In this document: positions 8,128 through 15,751 of the stretch, in pieces | Layout: every line of letters starts with the position of its first letter | Position numbering within the stretch: the first letter of the stretch is position 1 | NCBI RefSeq assembly: GCF_039539605.1 | Contig: NZ_BAABDL010000125.1 | Span: 1-35,335, forward strand | From: Amphibacillus indicireducens | GTDB taxonomy: Bacteria; Bacillota; Bacilli; Bacillales; Amphibacillaceae | Direction: 5' to 3' | DNA: 35,335 nt | The notes under the pieces: model-generated | Seen by the model: only the letters and a program-made list of their open reading frames with translations | What the model was told of the DNA's origin: nothing | Databases searched by the model: none | Translations under genes and position numbers: made by a program

Positions 8128-9108
8128 TCATATCTCTAAATAATTCACACCCGGACCAACTTGGCAACGATAAATCTGTTGCACAACAGCTAACTTCATT
8201 AACTCAGCAAAAATTCGCTCTTCATCTTTAGGCTGACAAACTACTTTAACATTCGGTCCCGCATCAATCGTAAAATAAGCCTCAACCCCCGACTCCCGAA
8301 GTACCTGAACAGCCTCCATCACTTGTACCGTTGAACTTTGCCAATACATAAATGGTGGATTAGCCCCGAGCGTCGTCGCATGCATCCGGAGCGCGTTCCT
8401 TTCTAACGTCTCACCTAAGCGAGTAAAATCACGCTCAGCAATCGCTGCCTTCGCTTCAACTAAATCCGCAGCAACCGCTTCTAACCAACCAGCAAAAAAC
8501 GGTGACGTCTCGACCGTCCGCTTCATACCCTCACGGCTCAATACCTTCTTCACCTCATGTGTCACCTCAACCGACAACACACGTAGATCCCAAGCCCCCT
8601 GTTCCAAGACAGGAACGGCATAACAATCCGAACCGTCAGCCAACTCACCCTTCTGCCACTCAACAAATCCACCGTAAATCGAACGACTCGCCGAACCCGA
8701 CCCTTGACGCGCCATTTTCGACAACTCTTTTTCTGAAAAATTCACCCCAGTCGCCTTCATCGCCGCCGCAGCTAGTGCCGCATAACCTGACGCAGACGAA
8801 GCAAACCCAGCAGCCGTTGGGACGTGATTAACCGAGTCAATCAACGCATAACGCGACTCCCCAGTATAGCGACGAACCTTATCCATGAACAGACTCACCT
8901 TTTCTGTCTCACGTTGATCCATTTCCATTCCATCCAAAATAAACTGATCGCTCTTTAACTTTGAATCAAACTCAACCATTGTCTCAGTATAAAATTGATC
9001 TAACGTCATCGACAAACTATTATTAGTCGGTAAAAAAAGTGCTTCATCACGTTTTCCCCAATACTTTATCAATGCGATATTTGTATGTGCCCGTGCCTTA
9101 GCTTTCAT
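8128..9108 (-). CDS. mvaD: diphosphomevalonate decarboxylase
   Basis: Catalyses the ATP-driven decarboxylation of 5-diphosphomevalonate to isopentenyl diphosphate, the last mevalonate-pathway step. The 326-residue product shows the family signature NIALIKYWGKRD near residues 10-20, NNSLSMTLD, and the active-site stretch GSGSASRSIYGGFVEW near residue 135. The C-terminal FTIDAGPNVKV is also typical. Its first 11 bases overlap the end of mvaK1, indicating coupled translation. The coding strand here is strikingly G-rich and C-poor (plus-strand bases 8521-8580 have 25 C and 5 G), unlike the sugar genes further on. Confidence 0.96.
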   Translation of the reverse strand: MKAKARAHTNIALIKYWGKRDEALFLPTNNSLSMTLDQFYTETMVEFDSKLKSDQFILDGMEMDQRETEKVSLFMDKVRRYTGESRYALIDSVNHVPTAAGFASSASGYAALAAAAMKATGVNFSEKELSKMARQGSGSASRSIYGGFVEWQKGELADGSDCYAVPVLEQGAWDLRVLSVEVTHEVKKVLSREGMKRTVETSPFFAGWLEAVAADLVEAKAAIAERDFTRLGETLERNALRMHATTLGANPPFMYWQSSTVQVMEAVQVLRESGVEAYFTIDAGPNVKVVCQPKDEERIFAELMKLAVVQQIYRCQVGPGVNYLEI

Positions 9109-10063
9109 AACTCATCACCTCATTCGCCACTTTACAATACCATGTTCGCGCAGCCCCGGCATTGACTAATGCATCCTCAACAACCTTAGCCTGACTAACC
9201 GAATCGACTAACGCAAACATACAACCACCTCGACCGCCACCTGTCAACTTCGCACCAAGCGCTCCAGCTTGCTTACTAACCTCAACATAATAATCAAGCC
9301 CAGGATCACTCACTCCTAGCGCTTGTAACTCTAGATGCGCCTGATCAAGTAGCTTACCTAACTCAACCAACAGACCCGATTCCATCACTTGACGCGCTTT
9401 TCTTGTCAACTGACCCAAATGGGCAATCCTTTTTCTTGTGACTACTTCTGCCCGTTGATACTGCTCCTTCACACTCGCCACCGACGCATGCGTATCACCA
9501 ACTCGCCCAGTATCAGCCACAACCAAATGCAATGGCTCACCAATCTTCACCTGTTCAACATGATGCTCACGCTGAAAAAAGATCGGATGATCGTGTGTCG
9601 TCGCTTCTCGATCAATCCCACTTGGCGTCCCATGTGCATACTTTTCCGCCAAATCAACAAACCGCTTTAAAGTCTCTCGATTAAGGTTTTTTTTGAAAAA
9701 ATTATACAAACCTCGTACTAAAGAAACTGCAATTGCTGCACTTGAGCCAAGTCCCCGTCCGATTGGAATCGAAGACTCAAGGTTAATTTGGAAATTCTCA
9801 ACTGGCTGATTGAGTTGTTCACAAACTGACTTGACACATTCAGCCAAGCCTTTCATTTTATCTGGCATTTGTTCAAGTTCACCAGCATAAAAATCACTAA
9901 TAAATTGTACCGTTCCTTCATATGATTTGACCATTGCTTTAACAATTAATGTATCAAATGGTATCGCAATCGCAGGCTCATTATAGACAACTGCATGCTC
10001 TCCCATTAAGATTAATTTACTGTGCGCTTGACCGATTGCGCTTTGTCTAGATGTTTTACCCAT
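9098..10063 (-). CDS. mvaK1: mevalonate kinase
   Basis: First kinase of the lower mevalonate pathway; it converts mevalonate to 5-phosphomevalonate. The product has 321 residues with the GHMP motifs KLILMGEHAVVY (residues 16-27), PIGRGLGSSAAIAVS (about 95-110) and KLTGGGRGGCMFAL near the C-terminus. The ATG at 10063 lies 11 bases after GAGAGG. A nearer ATG at 10070, only 4 bases from that site, opens a four-codon frame (M-N-Y-G-stop) spanning the true start, which might dampen or couple translation. It leads a three-gene operon. No isopentenyl-diphosphate isomerase (fni) gene follows, unlike many Firmicute versions. Confidence 0.95.
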   Translation of the reverse strand: MGKTSRQSAIGQAHSKLILMGEHAVVYNEPAIAIPFDTLIVKAMVKSYEGTVQFISDFYAGELEQMPDKMKGLAECVKSVCEQLNQPVENFQINLESSIPIGRGLGSSAAIAVSLVRGLYNFFKKNLNRETLKRFVDLAEKYAHGTPSGIDREATTHDHPIFFQREHHVEQVKIGEPLHLVVADTGRVGDTHASVASVKEQYQRAEVVTRKRIAHLGQLTRKARQVMESGLLVELGKLLDQAHLELQALGVSDPGLDYYVEVSKQAGALGAKLTGGGRGGCMFALVDSVSQAKVVEDALVNAGAARTWYCKVANEVMSYES

Positions 10064-10147
10064 AATTCATTTTACCTCTCTTTAATTAAGCCGAAACATT
10101 CTCTATCTGCTTATTCTTCTATCAAACACGTTCTCTCCATCCACTCT

Positions 10148-10176
10148 ATTATATTTTACTTACCGCCCTTAATCAA
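10148..10176 (-). promoter_or_regulatory. sigma-A promoter of the mvaK1-mvaD-mvaK2 operon
   Basis: On the minus strand TTGATT (10176-10171) and TATAAT (10153-10148) are 17 bases apart, about 85 bases before mvaK1. No operator-like symmetry is evident around it. Confidence 0.7.
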
Positions 10177-10486
10177 CGATATCGACTAATCCCCATTACC
10201 TACCAACAAACCATAACCCCCATTAAAATTTTGAATCACCAAAACATACAAAAAATACAAGTAATTTAGTTAAAGATAGCACTCGTACTTCTCACTTTAA
10301 GCCGCACATTCTCTTCAAATCGCTTGGTTAATATGCTTATACGCTATATTAATATAACCTTGTTTCGATCTGTTCGTGTTTATATCTTAAAATTAGTTAT
10401 TAGAGATTACATGACCTAAAAAATCATAGAATAAGAATAATTCGTAATGAACTTAAACTTCCAGACAAAATATAAATCTCCATTAA
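10177..10486. other. AT-rich intergenic stretch without recognisable genes
   Basis: This AT-rich DNA lies between the mevalonate operon promoter and the structured repeat. I see no open frame of note, no RNA gene and no clear hairpin in it. Confidence 0.5.
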
Positions 10487-10745
10487 GTGATTGGAGCGGC
10501 GGGTGGCGACTCCAGCGGGAACAGCAAACGGTCTTCGATGGGACGAGTAACCGCAGTCCCACGAGTCCGAAAATCCTTATTGCGACACGTTAGTGGAGCA
10601 ATAAGGAATGTTAGACTAAGACCGCCACGTCCTGTGGCAGATCTTTTGGTGGGACGAGTAACCGCAGTCCCAACGTCTAACTGACCCACATCCTGTGCGC
10701 CCGAGGCCGTGCCCGCGGAACGCGTCCACCCAGAGCGGAAATCAC
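10487..10745. repeat. Bacillaceae-type palindromic intergenic repeat with inserted tandem hairpin module
   Basis: A 259-bp GC-rich island in AT-rich surroundings, bounded by imperfect inverted ends (GTGATTGGAGCGG at the left; reverse complement of the right end GTGATTTCCGCTC). The outer parts resemble a dispersed stem-loop repeat I recall from many Bacillaceae genomes (GACTCC-GCGGGAACAGC on one side, CCCGCGGAACGCG on the other). Inside lies a 23-bp perfect direct repeat (10539-10561 and 10650-10672), each copy a GGGAC/GTCCC hairpin. Other hairpins are TCCTTATTGC/GCAATAAGGA (10574-10607) and GCCAC/GTGGC (10624-10638). A closing stem GTTAGAC/GTCTAAC (10610-10681) encloses the second half. Open frames across it on both strands are by-products of base composition. 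Confidence 0.75.
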
Positions 10746-10896
10746 CGCGGTACCTCACAAAATGATTATTCGTATTTTATATCCATTATTTGAATCGCAA
10801 AACTGGCTTAATTCATAAAATTTTTAATTATGTTATTTCCGAATAGAATAAATAGTGTTATGATTTTAAATATGATTATTCCTAGGAGGACAAGTC

Positions 10897-11688
10897 GTGA
10901 AGAAAACATTAACATTAGCCGGCTCTGATTCTAGCGGCGGTGCTGGGATTCAAGCAGATTTAAAAACATTTCAAGAACACAACGTCTACGGAATGACGGC
11001 ACTTACATCAATCGTTACAATGGTTCCAGAATCATGGAGTCACCAAGTTACACCAATCGACGTAAATTTAGTCGAACACCAATTAGAAACTGCTCTCTCA
11101 ATCGGAATCGACGCAATGAAAACTGGCATGCTCGGCTCTGTTGAAATCATCGAACTTGGAGCAAAAAAGATAACAGAACATCATTTAAACAATATTGTTA
11201 TTGATCCTGTTATGGTATGTAAGGGTGATGATGAAGTACTCCAGCCCGAAAATACCGTGGCATTGCGTGAGCATCTATTGCCACTTGCTACAATTACAAC
11301 ACCTAACCTCTTTGAAGCAGGACAACTTGCTAAAACAGGGCCAATCACTGATCTTGAAGGAATGAAACAAGCTGCCCAAATTATTATTGACTTAGGTGCA
11401 AAAAATGTCGTCATTAAAGGCGGTACTGCTCTTAACCACGATCAGGCGATTGATCTCTTTTACGATGGACATGAATTTTTAATTCTCGAAAAGAATAGAA
11501 TAGAGACAACCTATACCCATGGGGCTGGCTGTACTTTTGCCGCAGCAATTACGGCTAATCTTGCTCAAGGGAAGTCTGTAAAAGAATCTGTCCTACAGGC
11601 AAAAGACTTTGTCCACGCCGCCATCAGATCCGGTTGGAGACTCAACCAATTCGTTGGCTCAGTCAAACACGGTGCTTTCAATCAATAA
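10897..11688 (+). CDS. pdxK: pyridoxine/pyridoxal/HMP kinase (PdxK, ThiD-like)
   Basis: Ribokinase-superfamily enzyme of 263 residues that phosphorylates pyridoxine, pyridoxal and pyridoxamine for B6 salvage. It is closer to the Bacillus PdxK (YwdB) type than to the thiamine enzyme ThiD, judging by AGSDSSGGAGIQADLKTFQE at the N-terminus and the very similar KNVVIDPVMVCKG-type core. The anion-hole/catalytic loop THGAGCTF has Gly209-Ala210-Gly211-Cys212. The start is GTG 10897, 7 bases after AGGAGG. It is monocistronic with a terminator after it. Pyridoxine kinase versus HMP kinase cannot be settled by reading alone. Confidence 0.88.
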   Translation: MKKTLTLAGSDSSGGAGIQADLKTFQEHNVYGMTALTSIVTMVPESWSHQVTPIDVNLVEHQLETALSIGIDAMKTGMLGSVEIIELGAKKITEHHLNNIVIDPVMVCKGDDEVLQPENTVALREHLLPLATITTPNLFEAGQLAKTGPITDLEGMKQAAQIIIDLGAKNVVIKGGTALNHDQAIDLFYDGHEFLILEKNRIETTYTHGAGCTFAAAITANLAQGKSVKESVLQAKDFVHAAIRSGWRLNQFVGSVKHGAFNQ

Positions 11689-11694
11689 TTAAAT

Positions 11695-11737
11695 AAAAAA
11701 ACCTCTGAATCCACAGTAAAAATTCAGAGGTTTTTTT
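11695..11737. terminator. bidirectional terminator between pdxK and the GH10 xylanase gene
   Basis: ACCTCTGAAT pairs with ATTCAGAGGT, extended by A-runs on the left and T-runs on the right, so it can end transcripts from both converging units. Confidence 0.85.
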
Positions 11738-11750
11738 AATCCTTAGCAGA

Positions 11751-12731
11751 TTATTTTACAATTCGATGATAGGCTGGTTTTGGTTCACCTTTTTCATCTA
11801 ATACGAACGGCCAGTTTTTACGGCCTTTAACTGGGAAATCATTTAACCAAGTATATGCATCTGATATACCCCAGAAAGTAACTGACGTTAAGTGTTCTTG
11901 ATATTTTGTAAATAGATCAAAGAAACGCTCATAACGCTCAGCCTGAAGATGAAGCATCTCTTTTGTTGGTTCTTTCACATCTGTACGTTCATCACCAAAC
12001 TCAAATACAGAAACGTCCATTTCTGTTACATGTAACTGTAAACCGAGCTCACTGTATCTCTTAATTGCAGCTTCGATATTTTCATAGCTTGGATCATAAA
12101 GATTCCAGTGTGCTTGTAAACCAACACCGTGAATTGGCACGCCTCGATCTAGTAAGCCTTTGACAAGCTGATAGATTTTTTCACGTTTATTTGGATGTGA
12201 TTCGTTGTAGTCATTATAGAACAACAATGCATCAGGATCTGCTTCATGCGCATATTTGAAAGCGTAGTCAATAAAATCCTCACCGATAATATCAATCCAT
12301 TTAGATTGTCGGTAAACTTGCTCTCCACGATCTTCTACAGCTTCGTTAACAACGTCCCATGCATGAATACGTCCTTTATAACGTGTGACTACCGCATCAA
12401 TATGGGCTTTCATTCGTCTTAATAATTCATCACGTGACACATCATTTCCATTCTCATCTTCAAAAAACCACTTTGGCATTTGATTGTGCCAGACAAGTGT
12501 ATGTCCACGTAATTCCATACCATTATCTTCAGCAAATTGAAGCATTTTATCTGCAACGTCAAAAGTAAAGTTACCTTGTTCTGGTTGCATGTGCATTGGT
12601 TTCATTTCATTTTCTGCTGTGATTGAGTTAAAATGCTTTTTCAATAACTCCTGATCATTCTCAATCGTCTCAGCATTAACAGCTGCTCCAACTAAAAATT
12701 TATCTTTAAAAGACTCTTTCAACGTTTTCAT
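11751..12731 (-). CDS. intracellular GH10 endo-1,4-beta-xylanase
   Basis: Retaining xylanase that cleaves short xylo-oligomers. It has 326 residues, a single GH10 barrel and no signal peptide or binding module, so it acts in the cytoplasm on imported oligosaccharides, as XynA2 does in Geobacillus. The acid/base Glu130 lies in WDVVNEAVED and the nucleophile Glu237 in LHVTEMDVS. GHTLVWHNQMPKWFF and the C-terminal TFWGISDAYTWL are family hallmarks. AAGGAG precedes the ATG. It follows xylB by 26 bases and is the last gene of the xylA-xylB-xylanase unit, so it should share their xylose induction. Confidence 0.95.
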   Translation of the reverse strand: MKTLKESFKDKFLVGAAVNAETIENDQELLKKHFNSITAENEMKPMHMQPEQGNFTFDVADKMLQFAEDNGMELRGHTLVWHNQMPKWFFEDENGNDVSRDELLRRMKAHIDAVVTRYKGRIHAWDVVNEAVEDRGEQVYRQSKWIDIIGEDFIDYAFKYAHEADPDALLFYNDYNESHPNKREKIYQLVKGLLDRGVPIHGVGLQAHWNLYDPSYENIEAAIKRYSELGLQLHVTEMDVSVFEFGDERTDVKEPTKEMLHLQAERYERFFDLFTKYQEHLTSVTFWGISDAYTWLNDFPVKGRKNWPFVLDEKGEPKPAYHRIVK

Positions 12732-12757
12732 TATGTCAATTCTCCTTTAAACCAAAA

Positions 12758-14251
12758 TTAGCGATAATCAGCTAAATCATGGTTCAGTTGTTTTGTCGAG
12801 TGATAAATCGTTTGATAAAGTTTAAATAGTTCGCGATATTTTGCAACATTTTCTGGGTTTGGTTGATATGTTTTTGTATAAGAGACGAAGTTTTCAGCAC
12901 ATTCAGCTAGGCTTGGATACCAGCCTGAACCAACAGCGGCTAAAATAGCTGCCCCCATACCTGGTCCTTGTTCGTTAGCTAATGTCACAACTTCAGCATT
13001 AAAGATATCTGCTTGTGTTTGGAGCCAAAGCTCACTCTTTGCACCGCCACCAATTGCAACAACTTTTGAGATATTCTTACCTTTGCTACGGAAAATTTCT
13101 ACAGATTCATTTAAGCTAAATGTAATTCCTTCAATAACTGCACGGGCAAAATCGCCACGTTTATGATTTGCATGGACCCCAATAAAACTAGCTCGAATTG
13201 CACTATCTGGATATGGCGTTCTTTCTCCTACGATATATGGAGCGAAAAGCATTCCTTTTGCACCAACTGTTGAAGCTTCTGCTTCAGCAACAAGTTCATT
13301 AAATGAAATATCAGCCGCAAATGTATCCTTAAACCAACTTAAACTATAACCTGCAGCTAGCGTCACACCCATCGTGTAGTATGCATTAGGATCACCATGG
13401 TTAAAGTAGTGGACTTGACCTTGGAAATCCTTATCACCAGTTGCCTCATAAGATAAAACAACACCTGACGTTCCGGTACTACTTAATGTTAATCCATCCG
13501 CTAAAATTCCAGCACCAATTGCTCCACATGCATTATCTGCTCCACCAGCAAACACTTTACAGTCAACCGATAGACCAGTTTCTTCAGCAACTTCTGGCAA
13601 GATTGTCCCAGTTTGCTCGTCAGAACCAACTAATGTTGGGCATAGTGAAAGTGGGATGCCATTCTTCTCACACATCTCCTTACTCCACTGCTTATCTGCA
13701 ACATTTAACAACAATGTTCCTGCTGCATCAGAGTAGTCCATGCTGAGATCACCAGCTAATGCATAACGGACGTAGTCTTTTGGTAATAAGAATACTTTTG
13801 CTTTTGCAAAAACTTCAGGTTCATGCTTCTTAACCCAAACTAATTTAGGTAAAGTAAAGCCTTCTAAAGCTGGGTTTTTCGTTAATTCATGTAACCGATC
13901 TAAACCAACGTTCTCTTCAATTTCACGACATTCTGCTGTTGTACGGGTATCATTCCATAAAATTGCACGACGAAGCGGTTTGTTGTCTTCGCCTAATAAT
14001 ACAAGACCGTGCATTTGACCTGAAAAACTTAAGCCCTCAATCTGACTTGGATCATCCATACGCCCTGTCAATTCTTTTAAAGTAGCTTTCGTTTGTTTCA
14101 CCCAATCTTCAGGATCTTGCTCACTATAACCTGGTTTGTCGTGATAAAGTGGATAGTCTTTTGATACTTCATCAACAACTTCTCCAGCTTTAGATACAAG
14201 TAATACCTTAACAGCACTTGTACCGAGATCAACACCTAAAACGTAACTCAT
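12758..14251 (-). CDS. xylB: xylulokinase
   Basis: FGGY-family kinase that converts D-xylulose to xylulose-5-phosphate. From ATG 14251 it is 497 residues, the usual Bacillus length, beginning YVLGVDLGTSAVKVLL with the phosphate-1 site. GQMHGLVLL, the catalytic-aspartate motif AGGADNACGAIGAG and the adenosine motif AIGGGAKSELWLQ are seen in order. The longer frame to 14305 runs into the inter-gene hairpin; AGGAGG at 14264-14259 fixes the start at 14251. It lies about 70 bases after xylA. Confidence 0.96.
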   Translation of the reverse strand: MSYVLGVDLGTSAVKVLLVSKAGEVVDEVSKDYPLYHDKPGYSEQDPEDWVKQTKATLKELTGRMDDPSQIEGLSFSGQMHGLVLLGEDNKPLRRAILWNDTRTTAECREIEENVGLDRLHELTKNPALEGFTLPKLVWVKKHEPEVFAKAKVFLLPKDYVRYALAGDLSMDYSDAAGTLLLNVADKQWSKEMCEKNGIPLSLCPTLVGSDEQTGTILPEVAEETGLSVDCKVFAGGADNACGAIGAGILADGLTLSSTGTSGVVLSYEATGDKDFQGQVHYFNHGDPNAYYTMGVTLAAGYSLSWFKDTFAADISFNELVAEAEASTVGAKGMLFAPYIVGERTPYPDSAIRASFIGVHANHKRGDFARAVIEGITFSLNESVEIFRSKGKNISKVVAIGGGAKSELWLQTQADIFNAEVVTLANEQGPGMGAAILAAVGSGWYPSLAECAENFVSYTKTYQPNPENVAKYRELFKLYQTIYHSTKQLNHDLADYR

Positions 14252-14271
14252 CTGATAACCTCCTTTAATAT

Positions 14272-14310
14272 AAATCATGCGAATGGCGCTAAGCACTATT
14301 CGCATGATTT
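14272..14310. other. stem-loop between xylA and xylB
   Basis: AAATCATGCGAAT and ATTCGCATGATTT form a 13-bp stem around a 13-base loop, with no real T-run in the direction of transcription. It is better read as an mRNA-stabilising or processing hairpin, or a weak attenuator, than as a full terminator. Confidence 0.65.
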
Positions 14311-14321
14311 TGTTATTTATC

Positions 14322-15635
14322 TTAGATATTCAATAGATATTGGTTAATTCTTGCTTTAATCTTCTCAACTTGACCTGAGCGAATATCAATATCTTTCAAG
14401 TCAATTGCATATTTTTCAAGCTCTGCTAAGTTTGTTTCATTTGCAGTAATCTTCTTACCAATTTCAGAGCTAAATGTTTTGTATCTTTCTTCGATAATAT
14501 TTTCAAAGAAGTTATCATCAATCATCTTCTGCGCGACAATTAGACCGACTGCAAAAGCATCCATACCTGCAATATGTGCGTGGAATAGATCTTCTTTTTC
14601 AAATGAGCCACGACGAACTTTAGCGTCAAAGTTCAATCCACCACGACCTAAACCACCATTTTTCAGAATCTCATACATCGCAAGTGTTGTTGAATATAGG
14701 TCTGTTGGGAACTCATCAGTATCCCAGCCTAATAATGTATCACCTTGGTTAGCGTCAACAGAACCTAACATACCCGCTTCACGTGCTACACGTAATTCAT
14801 GCTCGAACGTGTGACCAGCTAATGTTGCGTGGTTTGCTTCGATGTTGAACTTAATATGATCTTGTAAGTCATATTGGTACAAGAAGCCAATACCTGTTGC
14901 CACGTCAAAGTCATACTGGTGAGTTGTTGGCTCTTTTGGCTTAGGTTCAATTAAGAACTGTGCATCAAAATCAATTTCCTTCGCATAGTCAAGTGCCATG
15001 TGGAAGAGTCTTGCTAAGTTATCTTGCTCAAATTTTAAGTCTGTATTTAGCAGTGATTCATAACCTTCACGACCACCCCAGAATACATAGTTTTCTGCTC
15101 CTAACTCTTTACCAACTTCTAGACCTTTTTTAACTTTAGCACCTGCATAAGCAAATACATCAGCATGTGATGAAGTTGCAGCACCGTGTGTCCAACGTGG
15201 GTTTGTGAACATGTTTGCTGTGTTCCAAAGTAATTTAACTTTACTGTCCTTCATGTAGTCTTTGATCATTGCAACGATTTCATCAAGATTCTTATTTGTT
15301 TCACGCAATGTATCGCCTTCAGGTGAAATGTCTACATCGTGGAAAGCAAAGTATGGTACACCTAATTTCTCATAAAACTCGAATGATGCATCAACACGTG
15401 CTTTTGCTAAATCCATTCCTTTTAGGTGATCCCAAGGACGAATCGCTGTACCAGCACCAAATGGATCTCCACCATCAGCAACAAATGTGTGCCAGTAAGC
15501 AACACCAAATCGCATGATTTCTTCCATTGTTTTGCCACCGATTTTTTCTTCTGGGTTATAAAACTTAAATGCATAAGGGTTGTCTGAATGACGGCCTTCA
15601 TATTTTACTGTTGGGATATTATCAAAATACGCCAT
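14322..15635 (-). CDS. xylA: xylose isomerase
   Basis: Metal-dependent aldose-ketose isomerase that converts D-xylose to D-xylulose in the cytoplasm. It has 437 residues, the class II length. The catalytic pair is His99 and Asp102 in FAFHDVDISPEGD. WGGREGYESLLNTD, IEPKPKEPTTHQYDFD and EANHATLAGHTFEHEL supply substrate and divalent-metal ligands. AGGAGG lies before the ATG. It is the first gene of the xylA-xylB-GH10 unit; a XylR-type operator and a cre box lie just upstream, so xylose induction with glucose repression is expected. Confidence 0.97.
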   Translation of the reverse strand: MAYFDNIPTVKYEGRHSDNPYAFKFYNPEEKIGGKTMEEIMRFGVAYWHTFVADGGDPFGAGTAIRPWDHLKGMDLAKARVDASFEFYEKLGVPYFAFHDVDISPEGDTLRETNKNLDEIVAMIKDYMKDSKVKLLWNTANMFTNPRWTHGAATSSHADVFAYAGAKVKKGLEVGKELGAENYVFWGGREGYESLLNTDLKFEQDNLARLFHMALDYAKEIDFDAQFLIEPKPKEPTTHQYDFDVATGIGFLYQYDLQDHIKFNIEANHATLAGHTFEHELRVAREAGMLGSVDANQGDTLLGWDTDEFPTDLYSTTLAMYEILKNGGLGRGGLNFDAKVRRGSFEKEDLFHAHIAGMDAFAVGLIVAQKMIDDNFFENIIEERYKTFSSEIGKKITANETNLAELEKYAIDLKDIDIRSGQVEKIKARINQYLLNI

Positions 15636-15680
15636 TTTTTAAAAACCTCCTAAGTTTATTTCATATTATTTTACTACTCT

Positions 15681-15709
15681 AGTTTAACACCTTTCACTTA
15701 GTTAGTCTA
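15681..15709 (-). promoter_or_regulatory. candidate promoter of the xylA operon
   Basis: On the minus strand TAGACT (15709-15704) and TAAACT (15686-15681) are 17 bases apart. The -35 hexamer lies within the XylR-type inverted repeat. Confidence 0.5.
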
Positions 15710-15724
15710 TCGAATTAACTAAGT
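15696..15724. promoter_or_regulatory. XylR-type operator upstream of xylA
   Basis: Perfect 9-bp arms ACTTAGTTA and TAACTAAGT are separated by 11 bases. The inner 25 bp have the length and TTAGTT/AACTAA ends of the Bacillus xyl operator. The ROK repressor XylR would bind here without xylose. No xylR gene lies in the window. Confidence 0.8.
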
Positions 15725-15735
15725 TTTAATAAATA

Positions 15736-15750
15736 ATTTTAGCGCTTTCA
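15736..15750 (-). promoter_or_regulatory. cre box (CcpA site) upstream of xylA
   Basis: The minus-strand sequence ATGAAAGCGCTAAAA (15751-15737) matches the cre consensus WTGNAANCGNWNNCA with one mismatch. It lies upstream of the operator, between uxaC and xylA. Confidence 0.65.
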
Positions 15751-15751
15751 T

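Noticed and set aside
8114..8167. Longer N-terminus for phosphomevalonate kinase
   Set aside because: It would overlap mvaD by 40 bases and lacks a ribosome site; AGGGGAG supports ATG 8113.
8502..8831. 109-codon plus-strand frame inside mvaD
   Set aside because: Ser/Pro/Thr-rich shadow caused by the strong base asymmetry of mvaD; no ribosome site or known domain.
10483..10758. Open frames on both strands across the GC-rich island (91 and 65 codons)
   Set aside because: They read Arg/Pro/Gly-rich text through inverted and direct repeats, lack ribosome sites and exist on both strands; the island is a repeat, not a gene.
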